Position numbers and translations under genes: made by a program. DNA of 64,000 nt from Bacteroides sp. GM023 (GTDB lineage Bacteria; Bacteroidota; Bacteroidia; Bacteroidales; Bacteroidaceae). The first letter of the stretch is position 1, and each line of letters starts with the position of its first letter. The DNA is taken from positions 682,001 through 746,000 of the forward strand of contig NZ_JAAXGE010000003.1 of NCBI RefSeq assembly GCF_014750685.1, in the 5' to 3' direction. Shown here piece after piece: positions 29,408 through 40,174 of this stretch. The notes below the pieces were generated by a model. It searched no databases. It had not been told where the DNA came from and saw only the letters and a list, made by a program, of their open reading frames with translations.

Positions 29408-31453
29408 TTAAATCAGCTCGATGCTACGTTTTACGAAGTTATTCAATGCTTCACCTCTCAACATATTATTTTGCAATAAAGCTAAGTCAATAAGCTGACG
29501 GATTACTTTGTTATTGCTGGCGTAACCAATGAAGATAGCTTCTTTCTTGCTCTTCAGGTCATCCCATTTCTTATCCAAATCATTCAGTTCGTCCTTTTCT
29601 GCTGTTGGGATATCTTCATCTTTTTTATCCTTCTGCTTGTCTTTCAATTCATTACGCAGTTTGTTGACGTTATCCATTTCAGACTGTATCGGAGCGACTT
29701 CAGCATGACAAGCACCTTCTTCTTCGCTTAATACCTGCTTGATCAGCTTGTGGTCAGAATTCAAAATTAAGTTGAACATATCAGGCATTTCACCATAGAA
29801 ACTCATTCCGGCCTGAATATTTGCCATTTCTTTCATACGGCGCATATATTCGCTTTGGGTTATCATCACTGGAGCGGAGTTTTCTCCTAATGCCTGTGCC
29901 ATTACATTGAATTCAACTTTATCCATTTTGGGTAGTTGGCTCTTGAAGGCTGTTGTGATAGCATCTTGCTTATCGGCTTCCAATACTTCACTTTTCTTGT
30001 CTTCTTTAACGATAAGGTTGTCTACCACATCACTATCGACACGGGTAAAGCGGGATTTTTCCAATTTTTGTTCCAGCATGCTTACCATCGCTACATCCAG
30101 TTGACCGTCCATGAGCAACACATTGTATCCTTTGTTGGTAGCAGCTTCAATGTAACTATATTGTTCATCCTTATTATTGGCATACAGATAGATTAGATTT
30201 CCATCTTTGTCTGTCTGATTATCTTTAATAAGAGTCTGATACTCTTCGAATGTGTAATGTTTGTCATTTGTATCGGTGAAAAGGGCGAATTTTTGCGCTT
30301 TATCATAGAAATCCTCCTGTGTGAGCATTCCGTAATTGATAAATATTTTTAAATCATTCCACTTCTCTTCAAATTGCTTACGGTCATTCTTGAAGATAGA
30401 TTGCAGACGATCGGAAACCTTCTTGGTGATGTATGTTGAAATCTTCTTCACGTTCGAATCACTTTGCAAGTATGAACGGGAAACGTTCAATGGGATATCC
30501 GGTGAGTCTATTACTCCATGTAACAAAGTAAGGAAGTCCGGCACTATGCCTTCAACTGAATCTGTAACATATACCTGATTGCAATATAGCTGAATCTTAT
30601 TTTTATTTAGTTCGATGTTGCTCTTTACTTTCGGGAAGTAGAGGATACCAGTCAGATGGAATGGGTAATCCACATTCAGATGAATCCAGAAGAGTGGTTC
30701 GTCAGACATCGGATACAACTTGCTATAGAATGATTTATAATCCTCATCCGATAGTTCACTAGGTTTACGAGTCCAAAGAGGAGTAGTATCATTAATGATG
30801 TTATCTTCAGTCGTTTCTACTTGTTTACCATCTTTCCATTCTTTCTTTTTTCCAAATGCAATAGGAACAGGAAGGAAGCTGCAATATTTCTTCAGAAGTT
30901 CAGAGATACGTGCTTCTTCCAAGAATTCTTTGCAATCATCGTCAATGTATAAAATGATATCTGAACCGCGATCTGCTTTTTCTACGTTTTCGATAGTGAA
31001 TTCAGGGCTACCGTCGCAAGTCCATTTTACAGCTTGTGCGCCGTCTCTATATGATTTAGTGATTATTTCTACTTTCTTCGCAACCATAAAGGCGGAATAG
31101 AAACCGAGTCCGAAATGACCGATAATGGCATTTGCGTCATTTTTGTATTTCTCGAGGAAATCGTTAGCTCCTGAGAACGCAATCTGATTGATATACTTTT
31201 CAATTTCTTCTGCTGTCAGACCGATACCACGATCAGAGATGGTAATGGTATCTTTACCTAATTCGACATGAACGGTCAGTTCGCCCAGTTCGCCTTTGAA
31301 CTCGCCAATAGAAGCCAATGTATTCAGCTTCTGGGTAGCGTCTACCGCATTGGATACTAACTCACGAAGAAAAATTTCATGGTCACTGTACAAAAACTTC
31401 TTGATGATAGGGAAAATGTTTTCTGTTGTAACCCCAATATTACCTTTTTGCAT
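29408..31453 (-). CDS. htpG: Molecular chaperone HtpG (Hsp90)
   Basis: 681 residues. N-terminal ATPase domain with FLRELVSNAVDA, DRGIGLTAEEIEKYI and GHFGLGFYSAFMVA; middle domain with the conserved RSYLQSD region; C-terminal dimerisation region ending KRSIELI. Compared with E. coli (about 624 residues) it carries an extra acidic/lysine-rich insert near residues 600-645 (LKDKQKDKKDEDIPTAEKDEL). Cytosolic. Monocistronic, with terminators on both sides. Confidence 0.95.
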   Translation of the reverse strand: MQKGNIGVTTENIFPIIKKFLYSDHEIFLRELVSNAVDATQKLNTLASIGEFKGELGELTVHVELGKDTITISDRGIGLTAEEIEKYINQIAFSGANDFLEKYKNDANAIIGHFGLGFYSAFMVAKKVEIITKSYRDGAQAVKWTCDGSPEFTIENVEKADRGSDIILYIDDDCKEFLEEARISELLKKYCSFLPVPIAFGKKKEWKDGKQVETTEDNIINDTTPLWTRKPSELSDEDYKSFYSKLYPMSDEPLFWIHLNVDYPFHLTGILYFPKVKSNIELNKNKIQLYCNQVYVTDSVEGIVPDFLTLLHGVIDSPDIPLNVSRSYLQSDSNVKKISTYITKKVSDRLQSIFKNDRKQFEEKWNDLKIFINYGMLTQEDFYDKAQKFALFTDTNDKHYTFEEYQTLIKDNQTDKDGNLIYLYANNKDEQYSYIEAATNKGYNVLLMDGQLDVAMVSMLEQKLEKSRFTRVDSDVVDNLIVKEDKKSEVLEADKQDAITTAFKSQLPKMDKVEFNVMAQALGENSAPVMITQSEYMRRMKEMANIQAGMSFYGEMPDMFNLILNSDHKLIKQVLSEEEGACHAEVAPIQSEMDNVNKLRNELKDKQKDKKDEDIPTAEKDELNDLDKKWDDLKSKKEAIFIGYASNNKVIRQLIDLALLQNNMLRGEALNNFVKRSIELI

Positions 31454-31516
31454 AATACGTATATTTTTTAGTTTATCTATTGATTAATTTTAATTGATAT
31501 TTGCTCAGATAGAGAC

Positions 31517-31546
31517 AAAAAAAATGCCAGACCCGAAGGTCTGACA
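31517..31546 (-). terminator. Terminator after clpC
   Basis: On the minus strand TGTCAGACC-TTCG-GGTCTGGCA followed by eight T: a 9-bp stem (one G-U pair) with a UUCG tetraloop. Confidence 0.9.
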
Positions 31547-31585
31547 TTATGGCATATTTAAGATTTTCTTATTCTGAAAATAATT

Positions 31586-34117
31586 CTACTCCGCAGCGAT
31601 AACTTTCATTTCAAGTTCACCTTTTTCTTCATTGAGAGAGACTTGAATATTATCTCCTTCTTTCAAAGATGAAGAAATGATAAGCTCGGACAGGCCATCT
31701 TCCAAATAAGTCTGAATTGCTCGTTTCAAAGGACGGGCGCCATATTGTACATCATATCCTTTACTTGCGATGAATTCTTTTGCTTTATCTTCAATAACAA
31801 GCTTATATCCAATGGACTCAATCCTGTTATATAGCCCTTTCAACTCTATGTCTATAATCTTTGTTATAGCCTCCAGAGAGAGTTGGTCGAATGTGATGAT
31901 TTCATCCACACGATTAATGAATTCGGGTGCGAACGATTTATTTAAAGCCTTTTGTATTACACTTCGCGAGAATTCTTTATCGTCCAGGCGGCTTTGTGTC
32001 GCAAATCCGACACCTCGTCCGAAATCTTTCAATTGGCGGGTTCCGATATTGGAAGTCATGATAATAACGGTATTTTTGAAGTCTACCATTCTGCCATAAC
32101 TGTCAGTCAAACGACCTTCGTCCATCACCTGAAGCAGGATATTGAATACATCAGGATGTGCTTTTTCTATCTCATCAAGCAATACGATAGAGTATGGTTT
32201 ACGACGTACTTTCTCCGTCAACTGGCCACCTTCTTCATATCCTACGTATCCCGGAGGCGCTCCGACCAATCGTGAAACTGTGAATTTCTCCATATATTCA
32301 CTCATGTCTATACGAATCAACGCATCGGCAGACCCAAACATATATTTAGCCAACTCTTTTGCTAAATGGGTTTTACCAACTCCTGTCGGGCCTAAGAACA
32401 TAAATGTGCCAATCGGCTTATTAGGATCTTTCAGTCCTACACGGCTTCGCAAAATCGCTTTCACCAACTTCTCTATGGCTGTATCTTGCGCTATGACTTT
32501 AGACTGCAAGTCTTCTTTCATACCTGCCAGTTTAATGCCTTCAGCTTGAGCCATACGCTGCACGGGAATACCTGACATCATTGAGATGACATTAGCTATT
32601 TCTTCCGCATCCACAGTTTGTCTGTTCTCCTTGAGATTAGCTTCCCATTCTTTCTTCATCTCATCCAATTGGAGAGAGAGTTCTTTTTCCTTATCCCGGA
32701 AGCTGGCTGCAAGTTCGAAATTCTGCGATTTTACAGCTTCATTTTTCTTGTTTTTAGCTTCTTCGATCAGTTTTTCCTGTTCTTCTATCTCTTTAGGGAC
32801 ATTGACATTGGTTAGATGTACCCGTGAACCGGCTTCGTCCAAAGCATCAATGGCCTTATCAGGGAAATTACGATCTGTGATATAGCGGTCTGTCAGCTTG
32901 ACACATGCTTCCAGGGCTTCATCTGTATAATATACATTGTGATGATCTTCGTACTTATCCTTGATATTACGCAGAATCTGAAGAGTTTCTTCAGCAGTAG
33001 TAGGTTCTACTATTACTTTTTGGAAACGACGTTCCAAAGCGCCATCCTTTTCGATGTTCTTACGATATTCATCTAGTGTGGTGGCACCAATACACTGTAT
33101 TTCTCCTCTTGCTAATGCCGGTTTCAGCATATTTGCGGCATCCATAGAGCCTGCTGCCGAACCTGCACCTACAATCGTGTGAATTTCGTCAATAAACAAA
33201 ATCACATTCGGATTCTTCTGCAACTCATTGAGAATGGAACGAATACGTTCTTCAAACTGTCCACGGTATTTGGTTCCTGCCACGACAGCTGTCATATCAA
33301 GAGCTACCACTCGTTTGTCAAACAGAATTCGTGAAACCTTTTTCTGAATGATTCGCAAGGCAAGTCCTTCAACGATAGCTGATTTTCCGACACCCGGTTC
33401 GCCGATCAGAATCGGATTATTCTTTTTACGACGACTCAAAATTTGAGCCAGGCGTTCGATTTCTCTTTCTCTGCCGACTACAGGGTCCAATCTTCCTTCT
33501 TCTGCCGCTTTTGTCATATCCGTACCGAAATTATCGAGTACCGGTGTGTCATTGGACGGCTTTTTTGAAGCAGTTTGTGCCTGCTGACGTTCTTCAGAAC
33601 CGCCTCTGCCACCTGAACGGGGAGAGGACATTTCTTCGTCATCATCATCGTCTTCCGTAAAGCCCATACCTGAGTTGATATCAGGTTGTAACGTAGCTTG
33701 CTCCAATACTTTTGCGTAATTTATATCATTTGCTTCAAGTACGGAAGCTGCCATATTATTTTTCTCTCTTAAAATAGCTAACAGAACATGTTCTGTATCA
33801 GCGATGTTACTTTTCATTCCACGTGCTTCTAAAATACACATTTTTAATATCTTTGCCGCATCATTGGACAACGGCACCTCTGCATCAGGCAGTAACATAT
33901 CATCAGCTTCTGCCTTCAATTGAGCTTCAATCTGCTGTTTGATTATAGCCAGATTGGTGTTGAGTTTAGACAATATCTCGATAGCTTTTCCTTCACCGTC
34001 ACGGAGCATTCCCAGAAGCAGGTGTTCAGGGCCTATGTACCTACTTCTCAACCGATTCGCTTCTTCCTTACTATAGACGATAATGTCGGAAACTCTTTGT
34101 GAGAATTGATTATTCAT
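31586..34117 (-). CDS. clpC: ATP-dependent Clp protease ATP-binding subunit ClpC
   Basis: 843 residues. Two N-terminal Clp repeats (~1-145), an acidic/Gly linker (~153-190), the first AAA+ domain with Walker [10 protein letters not shown] (239-247), a UVR-type middle segment ([18 protein letters not shown]), and a second AAA+ domain with GPTGVGKTH and the sensor/C-terminal region ([15 protein letters not shown]). The UVR segment marks ClpC rather than ClpA or ClpB. Unfolds substrates for ClpP, which is not in this window. Divergent from gyrA. Confidence 0.94.
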   Translation of the reverse strand: MNNQFSQRVSDIIVYSKEEANRLRSRYIGPEHLLLGMLRDGEGKAIEILSKLNTNLAIIKQQIEAQLKAEADDMLLPDAEVPLSNDAAKILKMCILEARGMKSNIADTEHVLLAILREKNNMAASVLEANDINYAKVLEQATLQPDINSGMGFTEDDDDDEEMSSPRSGGRGGSEERQQAQTASKKPSNDTPVLDNFGTDMTKAAEEGRLDPVVGREREIERLAQILSRRKKNNPILIGEPGVGKSAIVEGLALRIIQKKVSRILFDKRVVALDMTAVVAGTKYRGQFEERIRSILNELQKNPNVILFIDEIHTIVGAGSAAGSMDAANMLKPALARGEIQCIGATTLDEYRKNIEKDGALERRFQKVIVEPTTAEETLQILRNIKDKYEDHHNVYYTDEALEACVKLTDRYITDRNFPDKAIDALDEAGSRVHLTNVNVPKEIEEQEKLIEEAKNKKNEAVKSQNFELAASFRDKEKELSLQLDEMKKEWEANLKENRQTVDAEEIANVISMMSGIPVQRMAQAEGIKLAGMKEDLQSKVIAQDTAIEKLVKAILRSRVGLKDPNKPIGTFMFLGPTGVGKTHLAKELAKYMFGSADALIRIDMSEYMEKFTVSRLVGAPPGYVGYEEGGQLTEKVRRKPYSIVLLDEIEKAHPDVFNILLQVMDEGRLTDSYGRMVDFKNTVIIMTSNIGTRQLKDFGRGVGFATQSRLDDKEFSRSVIQKALNKSFAPEFINRVDEIITFDQLSLEAITKIIDIELKGLYNRIESIGYKLVIEDKAKEFIASKGYDVQYGARPLKRAIQTYLEDGLSELIISSSLKEGDNIQVSLNEEKGELEMKVIAAE

Positions 34118-34151
34118 ACTTTTTCCTTTTCTTCTAAGGGTTATTCACTGG

Positions 34152-34159
34152 CAAATATA
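34152..34159 (-). promoter_or_regulatory. -7 promoter element for clpC
   Basis: Minus strand TATATTTG (34159 to 34152), 35 bp before the clpC start. The -33 match is poor. Confidence 0.45.
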
Positions 34160-34246
34160 CGCATTAAATCAGGTTTGTATTGCAATATTTGCTTTATTTC
34201 TTATATCTACAAATGGCGTGCCATAAAAACGGTGTATTTGCATTAT

Positions 34247-34314
34247 ATATATAAGGTATAACAAATATCAAGGCATTTTTTACTGATGTTATACTAGCTT
34301 TATACCTTATATTT
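34247..34314. promoter_or_regulatory. Long dyad with alternative pairings between clpC and gyrA
   Basis: ATAAGGTATA (34251-34260) and TATACCTTAT (34301-34310) are perfect inverted copies, and the match extends to 13 of 14. Inside, GTATAAC (34257-34263) and GTTATAC (34288-34294) also pair, overlapping the outer arms, so two mutually exclusive structures are possible. The remaining gap 34118-34474 holds no ORF. Confidence 0.5.
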
Positions 34315-34474
34315 ATTGTTTTTCTCTTTTTGTTTTCGTATTTTAAAGCTTGCCCGGATGTCCTTCCGGTCATAATAAAAGTTTCTTCTCAAAAACTTTC
34401 GTATATCCGGGAAAAGTAGTACTTTAGCGTGGTTTTTCACAAACCGTAGAATGTATAATTAATAATCATTTTAA

Positions 34475-37051
34475 ATGCTTGAACAAGACAGAATTATAAA
34501 GATTAACATCGAGGAGGAAATGAAGTCATCGTACATTGACTACTCCATGTCGGTCATAGTTTCACGTGCCCTTCCGGATGTTAGAGATGGATTTAAGCCC
34601 GTTCACCGTAGAATTTTATACGGAATGATGGAATTGGGTAATACTTCAGACAAACCTTATAAGAAATCTGCGAGAATCGTTGGTGAAGTACTTGGTAAGT
34701 ATCACCCTCACGGAGATTCTTCTGTTTATCTTGCAATGGTACGTATGGCACAGGAATGGGCAATGCGTTATCCATTGGTAGACGGACAGGGTAACTTTGG
34801 TTCAGTAGACGGTGATAGCCCTGCGGCTATGCGTTACACCGAGGCTCGTCTTAATAAGTTGGGTGAAGCAATGATGGATGACCTGTATAAGGAAACTGTC
34901 GATTTCGAACCTAACTTTGACAATACGTTGGTTGAGCCGAAAGTAATGCCGACCCGTATTCCTAACCTTTTAGTAAATGGTGCATCCGGTATTGCCGTAG
35001 GTATGGCTACCAATATGCCACCTCATAATCTTTCGGAAGTAATCGATGCTTGTGATGCATATATCGATAATCCGGAGATTACGGTGGAAGAGTTGATGAA
35101 CTTTGTTAAAGCTCCGGATTTTCCTACAGGTGGATATATATATGGTGTAACTGGTGTTCGTGAAGCATATCTGACAGGTCGTGGACGTGTAGTTATGCGT
35201 GCAAAAGCTGAAATTGAAACCGGACAGACGCATGACAAGATCGTAGTAACCGAGATACCGTATAATGTGAACAAGGCAGAATTGATTAAATACATCGCTG
35301 ACCTTGTGAACGATAAGAAAATAGAGGGTATCTCGAATGCAAATGATGAGTCAGACCGTGACGGTATGCGTATTGTTATTGACGTGAAACGTGATGCAAA
35401 TGCAAGTGTAGTGCTGAATAAGCTCTATAAGATGACAGCTTTGCAGACATCTTTCGGTGTGAATAACGTTGCTTTGATCCACGGACGTCCGAAGACTCTG
35501 AATCTGAGAGATTTAATTAAATACTTCATCGAACATAGACACGAGGTTGTTATCCGTCGTACACAGTTTGAACTCCGCAAGGCAAAAGAACGTGCACATA
35601 TTCTCGAAGGTTTAATCATTGCCTCGGATAATATTGATGAAGTAATCCGTATTATTCGTGCTGCCAAAACGCCCAATGATGCTATTGCAGGCTTGATAGA
35701 GCGTTTCAACCTGACAGAAATTCAGTCTCGCGCCATTGTAGAAATGCGTTTGCGTCAGTTGACTGGTCTGATGCAGGATCAGCTTCATGCAGAATACGAA
35801 GAAATAATGAAGCAAATTGCTTATTTGGAAAGTATCCTGGCTGATGATGAAGTGTGCCGCAAGGTGATGAAAGAGGAATTATTAGAAGTAAGAGCAAAAT
35901 ATGGCGATGAACGTCGTTCAGAAATTGTTTATTCTTCAGAAGAGTTCAATCCGGAAGACTTCTATGCGGATGATCAGATGATTATCACAATCTCTCATAT
36001 GGGATATCTCAAACGTACACCGTTGACTGAATTCCGCGCGCAGAATCGTGGTGGAGTAGGTTCCAAGGGTACAGAAACTCGTGACGAAGACTTTGTTGAG
36101 CATATTTATCCGGCTACCATGCACAATACTATGATGTTCTTTACACAGAAAGGTAAGTGCTATTGGTTGAAGGTATATGAAATACCTGAAGGAACGAAGA
36201 ATTCTAAGGGACGTGCTATCCAAAACTTGCTGAATATTGATTCTGATGATAATGTAACAGCATACTTGCGTGTCAAGAGCCTGGAAGATTCTGAATTTAT
36301 TAATAGCCATTATGTATTGTTCTGTACTAAGAAAGGTGTGATAAAGAAAACACTGCTTGAACAATACTCTCGTCCTCGTCAGAACGGTGTAAATGCGATT
36401 ACTATTCGTGAAGATGACAGTGTTATTGAAGTTCGTATGACGAATGGAAACAACGAGATTATTATTGCTAATCGCAATGGACGTGCAATTCGTTTCCATG
36501 AAGCAGCAGTCCGCGTAATGGGACGTACTGCAACGGGTGTACGTGGTATTACATTGGATAACGATGGTCAAGATGAAGTTGTTGGAATGATTTGTATCAA
36601 GGATTTGGAAACAGAATCGGTAATGGTTGTTTCTGAACAGGGATATGGAAAACGTTCTGAAATCGAAGATTACCGTAAGACTAACCGTGGTGGTAAGGGT
36701 GTCAAGACCATGAACATTACGGAGAAAACAGGTAAATTGGTAACAATCAAGTCTGTAACAGATGAAAATGACTTGATGATTATCAATAAGTCTGGTATCA
36801 CTATCCGTTTGAAAGTGGAAGATGTTCGCATCATGGGACGTGCTACGCAAGGCGTCCGTCTGATTAATCTTGAAAAACGTAACGATCAGATTGGTTCGGT
36901 ATGTAAGGTTATGACTGAAAGTCTTGAAGATGAAATACCGGCAGAAGAAACAGAGGGAACTATTGTGAGTGATCCAAATGCAGATTCTCCCGATGTTGAA
37001 GATGTAGCTGACGTTAATGAAAACGAAAGCAACAATGAAATTGAGGAATAG
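34475..37051 (+). CDS. gyrA: DNA gyrase subunit A
   Basis: 858 residues. Cleavage-religation subunit; catalytic Tyr121 in [10 protein letters not shown]. The quinolone-determining segment is [12 protein letters not shown], with Ser82 and Leu86 at positions equivalent to E. coli Ser83 and Asp87. The C-terminal DNA-wrapping domain has the GyrA-box-like [11 protein letters not shown] and repeated blades, and the protein ends in an acidic tail (from ~825). The GyrA-box distinguishes it from ParC. Confidence 0.96.
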   Translation: MLEQDRIIKINIEEEMKSSYIDYSMSVIVSRALPDVRDGFKPVHRRILYGMMELGNTSDKPYKKSARIVGEVLGKYHPHGDSSVYLAMVRMAQEWAMRYPLVDGQGNFGSVDGDSPAAMRYTEARLNKLGEAMMDDLYKETVDFEPNFDNTLVEPKVMPTRIPNLLVNGASGIAVGMATNMPPHNLSEVIDACDAYIDNPEITVEELMNFVKAPDFPTGGYIYGVTGVREAYLTGRGRVVMRAKAEIETGQTHDKIVVTEIPYNVNKAELIKYIADLVNDKKIEGISNANDESDRDGMRIVIDVKRDANASVVLNKLYKMTALQTSFGVNNVALIHGRPKTLNLRDLIKYFIEHRHEVVIRRTQFELRKAKERAHILEGLIIASDNIDEVIRIIRAAKTPNDAIAGLIERFNLTEIQSRAIVEMRLRQLTGLMQDQLHAEYEEIMKQIAYLESILADDEVCRKVMKEELLEVRAKYGDERRSEIVYSSEEFNPEDFYADDQMIITISHMGYLKRTPLTEFRAQNRGGVGSKGTETRDEDFVEHIYPATMHNTMMFFTQKGKCYWLKVYEIPEGTKNSKGRAIQNLLNIDSDDNVTAYLRVKSLEDSEFINSHYVLFCTKKGVIKKTLLEQYSRPRQNGVNAITIREDDSVIEVRMTNGNNEIIIANRNGRAIRFHEAAVRVMGRTATGVRGITLDNDGQDEVVGMICIKDLETESVMVVSEQGYGKRSEIEDYRKTNRGGKGVKTMNITEKTGKLVTIKSVTDENDLMIINKSGITIRLKVEDVRIMGRATQGVRLINLEKRNDQIGSVCKVMTESLEDEIPAEETEGTIVSDPNADSPDVEDVADVNENESNNEIEE

Positions 37052-37083
37052 ACATAATATTAATAATTAATCAAACAACAATC

Positions 37084-38298
37084 ATGAAAAGAGTATTATT
37101 TTCGATGGTTTTATTGATGGCTGTTAGCTTCTCATTCGCTCAGGTGAAGAATGTGAAAGAAGCAAAGAGTATTGCCAATGACGTAAAACCTAATTTTAAG
37201 CAGGCTGAACAGCTCATTAAGGAAGCTATGAAGAATCCTGAAACAAAGGATCTTGCTGACACATGGGACGTTGCTGGATTTATTCAGAAGCGTATCAACG
37301 AAGAGCAGATGAAAAATGCTTTTTTGAGAAAACCGTATGATACATTGAAAGTGTATAATAGTATTTTGAAAATGTATGAGTACTATACAAAATGTGATGC
37401 TTTGGCAGAAGTTCCCAATGAGAAGGGTAAAATTAAAAACAAATATCGTAAGACAAATGCTTCCAGCATGTTGGCTGAACGTCCGAACTTGATTAATGGT
37501 GGTATCCAGTATTTCAATTTGGATAAGAATAAAGAAGCTCTGAAATTCTTCGCAACATACGTAGAATCAGCTTCTTATCCGATGCTGGCTGACAAAGAAA
37601 TAGCTAAGACTGATACTTTGCTTCCGCAAATTGCTTATTATGCAACATTGGCTGCCGATAGAGTAGGTGATAAAGACGCAATCATCAAATATGCTCCTTC
37701 GGCTTTGGCTGATAAAGACGGTGGTAAATTTGCAATGCAGTTGATGGCTGATGCTTATAAAGCTAAAGGTGATACTGCTGCATGGATCAAGGCTTTGGAA
37801 GAAGGTATCCTAAAATTCCCAGGAAATGACTATTTCTTTGCAAACTTAGTTGATTATTATAATAGTTCTAATCAAGCTTCTAAAGCAATGGAGTTTGCTG
37901 ATAGAATGTTGTCTAATGATCCTAATAACAAACTGTATTTGTATGTAAAAGCATATCTTTATCATAACATGAAAGAGTATGATAATGCAATCGAATACTA
38001 TAAGAAAGCCATTGCTGCTGATCCGGAATATGCAGAAGCATACTCTAACGTTGGTTTGGTATATTTGATGAAGGCACAGGATTATGCTGACAAAGCTACA
38101 ACAGATATCAATGATCCTAAGTATGCTGAAGCACAGGCTATAGTGAAGAAATTCTATGAAGAAGCTAAACCCTTCTATGAAAAAGCCAGAGTTTTGAAAC
38201 CTGATCAACAAGATTTGTGGCTACAAGGTCTTTACCGAGTTTACTATAACTTGAATATGGGTCCTGAATTTGAAGAAATTGATAAGTTGATGAAATAA
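37084..38298 (+). CDS. Periplasmic TPR-repeat protein downstream of gyrA
   Basis: 404 residues. Signal peptide MKRVLFSMVLLMAVSFSFAQ. TPR helices are visible from ~230: AMQLMADAYKAKGDTAAWIKALEEGI, FANLVDYYNSSNQASKAMEFADRML, YLYVKAYLYHNMKEYDNAIEYYKKAIAADPEYAEAYSNVGLVY. TPRs usually bind protein partners. It starts 32 bp after gyrA and probably shares its transcript, though no functional link with gyrase is evident. Confidence 0.8.
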   Translation: MKRVLFSMVLLMAVSFSFAQVKNVKEAKSIANDVKPNFKQAEQLIKEAMKNPETKDLADTWDVAGFIQKRINEEQMKNAFLRKPYDTLKVYNSILKMYEYYTKCDALAEVPNEKGKIKNKYRKTNASSMLAERPNLINGGIQYFNLDKNKEALKFFATYVESASYPMLADKEIAKTDTLLPQIAYYATLAADRVGDKDAIIKYAPSALADKDGGKFAMQLMADAYKAKGDTAAWIKALEEGILKFPGNDYFFANLVDYYNSSNQASKAMEFADRMLSNDPNNKLYLYVKAYLYHNMKEYDNAIEYYKKAIAADPEYAEAYSNVGLVYLMKAQDYADKATTDINDPKYAEAQAIVKKFYEEAKPFYEKARVLKPDQQDLWLQGLYRVYYNLNMGPEFEEIDKLMK

Positions 38299-38322
38299 TC
38301 AATCTTTTTGAATAAAAAAGAT

Positions 38323-38357
38323 AAAGAAGGTTACTTGTAAAATAGTAACCTTCTTTT
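38323..38357 (+). terminator. Terminator after the gyrA-TPR transcript
   Basis: Perfect 13-bp stem AAAGAAGGTTACT (38323-38335) / AGTAACCTTCTTT (38344-38356) with an 8-nt loop, running into a T-tract. Confidence 0.85.
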
Positions 38358-38467
38358 TTTATTTCATTTTTTAAGAGGGCGTTTGGAGTTCCGACTTTCC
38401 CGATAATTTAAGAATCTTGCTACTTGGAGGATATAGGATGAAATATTTTTTAAATGACACAAAAAAC

Positions 38468-38503
38468 AAAAAAGGAGCAAAGTCTGAATTTACTCCTTTT
38501 TTA
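38468..38503. terminator. Terminator facing the universal stress gene
   Basis: AAAAAAGGAG (~38468-38477) pairs with CTCCTTTTTT (~38493-38502); bidirectional composition. It lies downstream (minus strand) of the gene ending at 38562. Confidence 0.6.
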
Positions 38504-38561
38504 TATTAAACATAATAAGTATTATTCCCTAATCGTGAGTCGCTTTTTATATCCGTTTTGA

Positions 38562-39683
38562 TCATCCATTAATAACAAGTAATGGCGTATCAGAGTGAAA
38601 TATCATCTTTCGGGCAATACTTGGATTAAATAAGCGAGCGAATATGTTTCTTTTATATGAAGTCAGTGTGATTATATCTATTTGATTCTCTTTGATATAG
38701 TGATCAAGTCCTTTTAATAAATTGTCACTCATTACAACATCATAATGAATTTCAAGTCCTGGATATTGCTTATGGAAATATTCTTTTATTCCTGCAAGTT
38801 TTATTTCATTCCAGGTATCTTTGGATTCAGTAAGATGTATCAAAGATACTGAAAAATGAAATGATTTCCAAGTATTGAAGAATGCTTCAAATGCAATTAA
38901 ATCTCTCTGGTCGAAATTAGTTATGAAAGCAATATGTTTGACTTCACTGAATTGTTTGAATGGTGTATTTTCAGGAATGGCTAACACTGCAGTGCGACTT
39001 CTTTCAATAACTTCAGCGGTTACACTGCCAATCAAATCAATATCCTTTTGATTCTTGCCTCGAGTTCCCATAATAATCACAATGGGACGTTGCTCTTTAG
39101 CATATCTAAGTATTTCTTCTTCAGGAATACCTTCCCGAAGAATACAACTATATTTGATATCCGGAAATTCTCCTGAGGCAATTTTTTCTTTTATTTTTGT
39201 TGATAAAGCATTGAGATCAGAATGTACCTTGTGAATAATAGTTTTCACAGTTTCTTCATCTCCAACCTGATAATTGAAAACATCCCCATATGGCAATGAT
39301 GACGCATATATAGGCGTAAAATAAACATGCAATAAGATGACTTCTGCATTTTCTGTTTTCGCCAAATTAAAAGCAAATTCACACGCTTTCATCGAATAAT
39401 TAGAGAAGTCAACAGGGATTAAAATCTTATTTGATTTGTTTTCAACCTTAGGCTCCTTCTCTCCCACTATACTTTCAGATAGCCAAGTCGAACTTTCTGT
39501 TATTTTTAGTGCACGTGGTAAATCACTTTCCTTAATTCGTAATCGAACACCCGAAGAAACGACCGGCTGTATTTGGTTTACGTTATGAATGTATGTCTCA
39601 ATACCTTCATTTTCAAGGACATTCTTTAATATCTGAGCTTTGGTATATGTCAGAATGGCTAGGGTTACTAATTTGTCTTCCAT
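38562..39683 (-). CDS. DUF2007 - tandem universal stress protein fusion
   Basis: 373 residues, no signal peptide. Residues ~1-70 (LVTLAILTYTKAQILKNVLENEGIETYIHN to LRIKESDLPRALKIT) resemble the DUF2007 signal-transducing domain. Then two UspA folds: ~87-240 (KILIPVDFSNYSMKACEFAFNLAK; IVIIMGTRGKNQKDIDLIGSVTAEVIERSRTAVLAIP, with a G-x-G-nucleotide-loop-like pattern) and ~248-373 (HIAFITNFDQRDL to HSDTPLLVING). The second copy lacks the clear G-rich loop and may be non-binding. Probably a cytosolic stress or metabolic sensor. Confidence 0.82.
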   Translation of the reverse strand: MEDKLVTLAILTYTKAQILKNVLENEGIETYIHNVNQIQPVVSSGVRLRIKESDLPRALKITESSTWLSESIVGEKEPKVENKSNKILIPVDFSNYSMKACEFAFNLAKTENAEVILLHVYFTPIYASSLPYGDVFNYQVGDEETVKTIIHKVHSDLNALSTKIKEKIASGEFPDIKYSCILREGIPEEEILRYAKEQRPIVIIMGTRGKNQKDIDLIGSVTAEVIERSRTAVLAIPENTPFKQFSEVKHIAFITNFDQRDLIAFEAFFNTWKSFHFSVSLIHLTESKDTWNEIKLAGIKEYFHKQYPGLEIHYDVVMSDNLLKGLDHYIKENQIDIITLTSYKRNIFARLFNPSIARKMIFHSDTPLLVING

Positions 39684-39715
39684 AAATGTACATTTTGAAG
39701 GGTGAACAAATAAGA

Positions 39716-39743
39716 AATCCCAATTGTTTACTCAATTGGGATT
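39716..39743. terminator. Hairpin between the stress and small DNA-binding genes
   Basis: Perfect 11-bp stem AATCCCAATTG (39716-39726) / CAATTGGGATT (39733-39743), 6-nt loop, without a strong T-run on either side. Confidence 0.55.
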
Positions 39744-39757
39744 CAGTTTGTTATATT

Positions 39758-40048
39758 TTAAACTTGCACAGATTCGGTAGCCTGTTCTTTTTGCATTCTC
39801 ATATTCAATTCATCCAATATCCTTAAAGCCCGATCAAGAACTGTCGTATCATCCAGCATTACAAGCCCACCATCCGGACCGGGCTCAAGATGTATTCCGA
39901 CACTTTTTCCTTCCTTGAAATTGTGGCCGCCGAAGAAGTTTCGCACAGTATCTACGTGCAAACCAAGTTCGTCTGCTATTCTATGCATGCTACCGCTAGG
40001 CAATGAATCTTTAATCTTACGAAGTTCATTAAATGTTATTGTTCTCAT
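39758..40048 (-). CDS. Small helix-turn-helix DNA-binding protein
   Basis: 96 residues. The N-terminal part (TFNELRKIKDSLPSGSMHRIADELGLHVDTVRNFFGGHNF) fits an HTH, with IADELGLHVDTVRNFF as the putative turn and recognition helix. The middle (GIHLEPGPDGGLVMLDD) looks like a short beta wing, and the end is helical. Conserved small proteins of this kind occur in Bacteroides; no target is known. Between the terminated Bat operon and the stress gene. Confidence 0.7.
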   Translation of the reverse strand: MRTITFNELRKIKDSLPSGSMHRIADELGLHVDTVRNFFGGHNFKEGKSVGIHLEPGPDGGLVMLDDTTVLDRALRILDELNMRMQKEQATESVQV

Positions 40049-40110
40049 GTCTCGTAAATTTAATGGTTAATACTATGTGATTTTTTTATCACGCTATAAA
40101 CTTAAGCAAA

Positions 40111-40146
40111 AAAAAAGATAAAACAAATTATTTGCTTATCTTTTTT
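40111..40146 (-). terminator. Terminator of the MoxR-Bat operon
   Basis: AAAAAAGATAA (40111-40121) / TTATCTTTTTT (40136-40146), with inner CAAAT/ATTTG extending the stem. It lies just after batE on the minus strand and has a U-rich end in that direction. Confidence 0.75.
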
Positions 40147-40174
40147 CTGAATTTATAAAATCTTTTATTTGGCT

